From Calothrix sp. NIES-4105 (lineage in GTDB: Bacteria > Cyanobacteriota > Cyanobacteriia > Cyanobacteriales > Nostocaceae), in the NCBI RefSeq assembly GCF_002368415.1, contig NZ_AP018291.1:62001-126000 (forward strand): a DNA stretch of 64,000 nucleotides. Reading direction: 5' to 3'. Within the stretch, counting starts at the first letter, position 1. Every line of letters starts with the position of its first letter. The notes under the pieces are model-generated. The model was not told the origin of the DNA, searched no databases, and worked only from the letters and a program-made list of their open reading frames with translations. Positions 59,421-64,000 of the stretch are shown here, piece by piece. Both the position numbers and the translations under genes were made by a program.

Positions 59421-60686
59421 GCAGAGTTACAAAAGATTTCGACAAACCATTTTTTCAAGTTTGGTAAACGTTGAATTTGCTTTTCAACTTTTGCCATCGC
59501 CTCTTCAGTTAACTTGACTCCTGTATGGTAAATCCTATCAATTAAAGCAACCGTAGGATTTTTACCCTTAAAAGTCAGAGTCGAAGCAAACTTGAGTACG
59601 GTATCAACACTGTCAAGCAGGCTACCACTCTAATGTTGCTCGATCCACCCAAAAGCTCGTTCAATGGGGTTATATTTACTGTGGTAGGGAGGATAATAAG
59701 CTAATTGGATTGTAAGTTGAAACTTGTGGGCAAATTCAAGGATACGAAACATAAATTGAGTTCGCCAAGAGTTATTTTCTGGTCCATTGTCTTGGTTGAT
59801 AACTATTTTACGGATGTGATAAAAGCGCTCTTGCACACCCAACCACCAATTTTCGAGTAGGTCAACAATACAATCAGCAGTTAGTTTGGACTGAACGAAA
59901 AATAAAAATAGCTCACCTTCTGGAGGTAAAAAAATACCATAAGGAGTTAAAGTTTGACAATTTGAAAAGTCATGATCCAAGGCAACAGTATTGACACGGG
60001 TTTTTCCACCTCTGTCAAATTCCCCAACTTTTATCCCAACTTTGGCATCGATAGAAATCCTTAGTGTTGTTTGGTTATCATCCGCTTGCTGATTAATACG
60101 ATTAACCTCTTTAAAAATAGCTTCTGTTTCTGGTATCTCTTTTATTGGTTTGGTTTTAGCAACCCGCTTTAAACCATAACCCAATTGATTTAATCGTTGT
60201 CGAATAATCTCAATTGAAGGCAGTTCTTCATCCTGGTATCCTTTAAGCTCAATCAGCTGATGACGAACCTCAGCTGCCGAGAGGCGAGTATATAGTTTGA
60301 AGAAGATTGAAAGTTGGGTCTGTTTGACTCTGCGGGTCTACGATTGGCACTATGTCCGACAGTAAGTTTGGTAAATTCTCTTCAGCACGCTTGCGTCCCC
60401 TAAGCCTGAACGAATCAGCAATCGACATTCCATGCTCCAATTCCTGCATCCCTTTACGGATAGTACGTCTATTCCAACCCAGTTCTCTTTCTGCGATTAT
60501 TTGTCCTCCTCGCCCCAAACCTTTGACCACTTCTGCCATAAATTGCCGTCTGTCACTTCCTTTTAATTTCTTAGATGTATTGATATAAAGGGATTTAAGG
60601 CTGTCGGTGAGTTGGATAAGAGATTCTGGAAACATAGAACAGATGGCACGCTGATTATTTCTCCATTATCCCAGCATTTTGGATCA
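59407..60686 (-). mobile_element. insertion sequence, ISAzo13-like
   Basis: Bounded by TGATCCAAAAT on the left (from 59407) and its reverse complement ATTTTGGATCA on the right (to 60686). It contains one transposase gene, now broken. It cut the FTR1 gene; the lost 5' part of that gene is not found on the other side, so a deletion accompanied or followed insertion. Confidence 0.7.
59417..60635 (-). pseudogene. broken ISAzo13-type transposase
   Basis: Three collinear pieces make up one transposase. The first is 60635-~60295 with AERELGWNRRTIRKGMQELEHG. The second, after a frameshift near 60295, has LYTRLSAAEVRHQLIELKGY through the catalytic-type DNGPENNSWR and YHSKYNPIERAFGWIEQH. The third follows an in-frame TAG at 59630 with SGSLLDSVDTVLKFASTLTFKGKNP to TGA 59417-59419. 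The TAG falls where family members have tryptophan. Two lesions mean it cannot transpose on its own. Confidence 0.75.
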
Positions 60687-60837
60687 TTTTTTTCTTGGAT
60701 TACTCTACTTGCCTTGGTTTTAAATAATGATTATTACTCTATATTATATCATCTTTAATAAATAAATTTAATAATTGAATAACTATTCAACTTTTTTGAT
60801 AAACACCTATCTCGGCTTAACGTTAATAATGTTACCT

Positions 60838-60985
60838 GTTCGACTTGATAACGAATTAGGTTACGTTGGCTAGTAAAACGAGTTTCGGCAATAGTAATAT
60901 TAGCTTTTGATTGAGCAGAACTTGCTTTGGCGGCGCCTCTATCAAATAAATTCCAGTTTGCTCTAACTCCAAGCGAGTATACTAA
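60838..60985 (-). pseudogene. internal fragment of a second TolC-type gene
   Basis: About 145 bp match 32637-32782 inside the intact channel gene with only scattered differences, in the same orientation. Sequence on both sides is unrelated. It is the remnant of a second, otherwise lost copy; box 19 lies upstream of it. Confidence 0.75.
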
Positions 60986-61124
60986 AAACGGCTTATAACT
61001 TTACTTTATAATAAGCATAAAAATCTTTTAGATGCTACCCTACGGGAAAACTGCGTTAACGTGCGCGACTCATGACATAAGTTTAGATTTTACCCGTTTG
61101 CAATATAAGTCTGACATGCCAAGA

Positions 61125-61141
61125 TGAAATTAAAATGAAAT
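61125..61141 (-). promoter_or_regulatory. TGAAAT-N5-TGAAAT box 19
   Basis: TGAAAT TAAAA TGAAAT upstream of the TolC relic. The adjoining GTCTGACATGCC is shared with box 13, and TATATT lies 16 bases after TTTCAT. Confidence 0.6.
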
Positions 61142-61187
61142 TAATTAAAAAGCAGAAAATTTCCTGACTGACGGGGTGACAAATCAG

Positions 61188-61540
61188 CTATAAAGTAGAC
61201 TCTATAACCTTTATAGCCCTTAAATCTTGTTGATAATACTTCCGCTTGTTAGGATTTAATTTCATTAATTCGTTGACTAACTCCATACAAATGTCCTTAA
61301 AATTGACCCAATTTTGACCATATAGACCAACATGAAAACTACTGTGTCTTCGCTCCGAACGTCCATATTCTTTAACACGAGCAACATATTTTTGTACACC
61401 TTTACGTTTAATCTGTTGACCTTGAATTGTGGCAGAAGTGTAAGCAATTGTGATTAATAATACTAAAGAAATAAAACGTTCTCCTTCAACATTATTATTT
61501 TCGAGTGTGGTAGATTTAATGAGCTTAGTAGTATGCGGAA
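61188..61540 (-). pseudogene. C-terminal fragment of an IS4-type transposase
   Basis: The minus strand is open for about 115 codons to TAG 61188-61190. It encodes ERFISLVLLITIAYTSATIQGQQIKRKGVQKYVARVKEYGRSERRHSSF...LYGQNW, the C-terminal part of IS4-family transposases. No start codon or catalytic core is present. Confidence 0.6.
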
Positions 61541-61552
61541 TTCATCCAGAGC

Positions 61553-61808
61553 GTGAACGCAGCATATAGAGCCAAAGCTCAACAATTAAATGTTACTAGA
61601 ACAGCAGTATACGATAAATTCAATCGAGTTGATACAACTGTTACGCGCGGCAATTGTACGCGAAACAGCGATGTCGATGGTATCGTTAATTGAATTGATT
61701 GGAGGTCAATTGCCTTCCCTATTGGCGCCGTACAAGATTCGAGTAATAGATGGAAATTGTTTAGAAGGAACTGACCATCGTATTGAAGTACTAAGAAATA
61801 TTGGAGCC
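61553..61808 (+). pseudogene. N-terminal fragment of an IS4-type transposase
   Basis: GTG 61553 opens AAYRAKAQQLNVTRTAVYDKFNRVDT. After a frameshift near 61640 the next frame gives IVRETAMSMVSLIELIGGQLPSLLAPYKIRVIDGNCLEGTDHRIEVLRN, ending about 61805. This is the N-terminal part of an IS4-like transposase up to the DGN motif. It interrupts the histidine kinase gene on the other strand. Confidence 0.6.
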
Positions 61809-62863
61809 GTATGTTCTGGTGCAATTCCTACACCTGTATCTTGAATGCTCACAGAGATTTGAGAAGCAGTTTGGCTCACCCTGATTTCCACAGAGCCAGA
61901 AGAAGAGGTATAGTACAGCGCGTTATCTAGCAAATTCCGAAACAATCGGGTCAACTCGCTGCTGTTACCAACTACGTGTAAAGGGTGAGTAATTTGAGTT
62001 CTCAAGTGAATGCTTCGAGCGATCGCTTGAGACTGGTACTGTTTTGCCAAACTCTCTAAAAGCGCTGCTAAATCAACTATGTTCCAACTTTGGCAAGGGA
62101 TAGTATCGCGAGCTAATAGTAACAGGTCTTCTGTAAGGCGAGTCATTTGATCAGCCGCTAGTAGAATTGTCTGAAATTCTCCAGCATCATCAGGGCGCAT
62201 CGCCTCTGGATGGCGCATCGCAACCTGGGCACTCGCTTTAATCGCCATCAAAGGACTACGAAGTTCATGTGACGCATCTGCTGTAAATTGCTTTAAGCGT
62301 TGATAGCTCTTTTCAACAGGCTGCATCGCCTGACGAGTTAGAATAAATCCACCTATGCCACTAAGCACTAAAGCGATTACCATTCCACTTCCCAAACCCC
62401 AATCCAATTCACCGAGTATGCTATCGCGCTCCTCCAGAGACTGACTTGCTCTCACATACCCAATCGCCTGGTTATTACTGCCGTTGATAATCGGTAATGT
62501 TACAGCTTGAACATAAGTGCCATTATTCTCTTGAATTTGTATAGGCGCATTGTTCAAGAGGGGCGATGCGATTGTAGCTTTGCCTTGTTGGGTAATTAAT
62601 TCTCTTCGCAAATTGAACCACTGTAACGCTTGATCTTGCCTCATCAAATTTTTTACAGACTGTAAATTCTCAAGTTTGAGACGATTTTCCTCAAGCCTTG
62701 CATTCACCGCAGCACTTCTTCCTAGTAATGTAAGTTTATCTGTAGTTTGCTGCTTCATGTTGTAGATAAAAGCAACTCGAATCGCGATCGCAAACGTTCC
62801 CAGAGTGAGGATAAGAACTCCCAGGTAGGAAAAAAGCAATCGATAGTAAATTCTTTGAAACAT
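61806..62863 (-). pseudogene. histidine kinase truncated in its ATPase domain
   Basis: From ATG 62863: a membrane helix (13-33), periplasmic domain, second helix (about 155-175), H-box FTADASHELRSPLMAIK (near 198), N-box LFRNLLDNALYYT and the start of G1 (DTGVGIAPEH). The gene then runs into antisense IS4 sequence near 61806, losing the F- and G2-boxes. The frame continues about 33 codons inside the IS to 61706. Without G2 it should not bind ATP properly. It follows the lspA gene by 50 bp, and no response regulator remains nearby. Confidence 0.75.
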
Positions 62864-62913
62864 ATGTGGAAAATAGAAGTGTTAGTTCAAGTTAGAGCTA
62901 TCGCTTCGAGGTG

Positions 62914-63390
62914 TCAAACCGATCGACCATTGCGCCGCCCTTCTCGAAACGCTGCAATGAGTAAGCAACCAACTCCAATGTTGATTGCCACATCCGCCAA
63001 GTTAAAAACTGGAAAATGAATGAGGCGAAAGTCTAGAAGATCCACAACCTCCCCTTTGACAAGCCGATCAACCCCGTTCCCTAAAGCTCCTCCTAAAATG
63101 CAACCGTAACCTACTTGCTCCCAACGACTAAGATTAACCCGTAGCGCCAGCACAACCAGCGCTAAACTAACTCCTAAAGAAACCCATTTCAGCCATCCGC
63201 CGCTATTGGAGAATAAGCTGAAGGCAGCGCCTTTGTTAGTGACATAGGTTAGATGAAACACTCCCGGAAGAAGCGGGATGCTTTGACCTAAGGAGAAAAA
63301 CTGAGTGACTAGAAATTTGGTGACTTGATCGATCGCGAAACCAAGAAAACCCGCAAACCAAAAGCCTTTGTTTTTATGTCTTATTCTCAC
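62914..63390 (-). CDS. lspA: lipoprotein signal peptidase LspA
   Basis: 158 residues from GTG 63390; a longer frame to 63510 adds an unlikely N-terminal tail. Four membrane helices. Family signatures are DQVTKFLV, VTNKGAAFSLFS, the catalytic aspartate in GGALGNGVDRL and the second in FPVFNLADVAI. The enzyme cleaves prolipoproteins at the inner membrane. Plasmid copies often travel with metal resistance (as in lead systems); here two metal-binding lipoproteins are encoded, which could be its substrates. Confidence 0.88.
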   Translation of the reverse strand: MRIRHKNKGFWFAGFLGFAIDQVTKFLVTQFFSLGQSIPLLPGVFHLTYVTNKGAAFSLFSNSGGWLKWVSLGVSLALVVLALRVNLSRWEQVGYGCILGGALGNGVDRLVKGEVVDLLDFRLIHFPVFNLADVAINIGVGCLLIAAFREGRRNGRSV

Positions 63391-63671
63391 TTGGTTCAGA
63401 CCTGCTTTAGAACAACATTTTGACCAGTAACCTGCGCTAACTATCCGATGGCGCAAAAAGTACTTCTGAGTCTCGATCAAGAAGATCTTTACGACTAATG
63501 GATACAGCACCTCAAGAAAAGCGCATTGCTGACTAAATCAAACCCAAAAGCGTGAGCTTTCTTCTTCAGGTTGTTGACAATACGTTATCATATCAGAAAC
63601 TAATAATATATTGAGATAACATCCTTGAGTTTATGTGTATGCTTACTAATGCCATACCTTATATAGTCTTT

Positions 63672-63870
63672 TAAGGCATTAAGGATAGATAAACGCGATT
63701 GGTCAGAAAAAGCCTCAAACAGTTTGATCTTCATATCGCTTGCTTGGTTAGCGCTAGTCATCAGTTACATCCTAGCTTATTGACATATTAACATTTGGTG
63801 ATATGATTCATTATATCAGCAACTGTTAATATGTTAAATGTTAAGCCCTGCGGTACTTGTTAACCTGTTA
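63672..63870 (-). repeat. duplicate of the ArsR 2 promoter and 5' end
   Basis: This ~200 bp repeats 58477-58674 nearly base for base, including the first ~30 codons of the ArsR gene (leftward from ATG 63761) and the whole operator. The gene is cut at about 63672. Confidence 0.85.
63784..63833. promoter_or_regulatory. second copy of the nested ArsR operator
   Basis: Identical to 58589-58638, placed between the truncated arsR and the ATPase start at 63947. It would let ArsR regulator 2 act here in trans. Confidence 0.65.
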
Positions 63871-63946
63871 ATAGCTGAAATACCTAAATCGTAATTGCGG
63901 TTCTGTGTCTATCCTTGGATGGCATCCTTGTAGGAGCTAACACCCC

Positions 63947-64000
63947 ATGAAATCAACTCCTTCCCTTAAAACTTTACAGGCGCAAATTGGCGGTATGGAC
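63947..64000 (+). CDS. start of a heavy-metal P1B ATPase (HMA domain), cut by window end
   Basis: ATG 63947 follows AGGAG by eight bases. The 18 visible codons end in LQAQIGGMD, the beginning of an HMA metal-binding motif (GMDCxxC) of ZntA/ZiaA-type ATPases. The divergent truncated arsR and nested operator upstream support a metal-inducible Zn/Cd-type pump. Only the first residues are visible. Confidence 0.6.
   Translation, partial: MKSTPSLKTLQAQIGGMD

Larger units (their letters stand above)
60687..61187. other. AT-rich junk with a TolC relic and box 19
   Basis: The TolC relic lies at 60838-60985 and box 19 at 61125; the remainder is AT-rich. Confidence 0.5.

Noticed and set aside
61706-61805. 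last ~33 codons of the kinase frame as true kinase C-terminus
   Set aside because: This stretch is the antisense of an IS4 transposase fragment and lacks F- and G2-box residues.
1-64000. tRNA, rRNA or CRISPR arrays
   Set aside because: No cloverleaf-like, rRNA-like or regularly spaced repeat-spacer pattern was found by eye on either strand; the TGAAAT boxes are dispersed and not an array.

Overview
The window reads as part of a plasmid, or a plasmid-derived accessory region, of a filamentous heterocyst-type cyanobacterium (Nostocales-like). The evidence is a CyRepA1-type replication helicase at the left edge, cyanobacterial families (DUF2808, PxcA/CemA, SLH-OprB porin, PEP-CTERM, RppA/RppB-type two-component pair), ISAzo13- and IS4-type transposase remnants, and cyanobacterial short palindromic repeats. 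The DNA is AT-rich. It is strikingly dense in the palindrome GGCGCC (about 45 by eye), while the classical HIP1 octamer GCGATCGC appears only about six times. No rRNA, tRNA or CRISPR array was seen.

1-6.9 kb: end of the plasmid replication gene, a two-repeat hypothetical protein, a transposase-like remnant, a degenerate receiver-domain protein and small hypothetical genes. 6.9-17.3 kb: a mostly leftward accessory block of poorly known genes. It holds three paralogues ending in a G/N-G-W-W motif, a nuclease-fold-like protein with a truncated copy beside it, an HD-type alarmone hydrolase with a suspicious stop codon, a duplicated-domain protein and a CoiA-like zinc protein. Inside it is a rightward unit led by a small Xre regulator whose promoter and 3' end carry matching palindromes. 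17.6-19.7 kb: Crp and Rrf2 regulators and a methyltransferase.

19.7-64 kb: a large metal and envelope-stress island. It carries a Cu(I) ATPase with cupredoxin and broken CopZ, three MerR regulators with four MerR-type promoters, a thioredoxin-like protein, a porin, a TolC-type channel, an RppA/RppB two-component system, a P2A cation ATPase, six DUF2808 genes (two dead), PxcA, two CDF transporters, an RND pump, a ZIP transporter, a Zn/Cd ATPase, two ArsR regulators, a sulfide:quinone oxidoreductase, a VKOR-thioredoxin fusion, a truncated FTR1 permease, LspA and the start of another metal ATPase. The last 6 kb is scarred by insertion sequences and partial duplications.

The most interesting feature is a 17-bp direct-repeat box, TGAAAT-N5-TGAAAT, present about 19 times between 20.3 and 61.1 kb and always in the same orientation. 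Its 11-bp period fits an OmpR/PhoB-family regulator. It sits upstream of the leftward genes for DUF2808 proteins, porin, TolC channel, PxcA, RND pump, a lipoprotein and the response regulator itself. I infer a plasmid-borne envelope/metal regulon run by the encoded RppA-like regulator. Several boxes stand in front of dead genes, so the regulon appears to have been larger.
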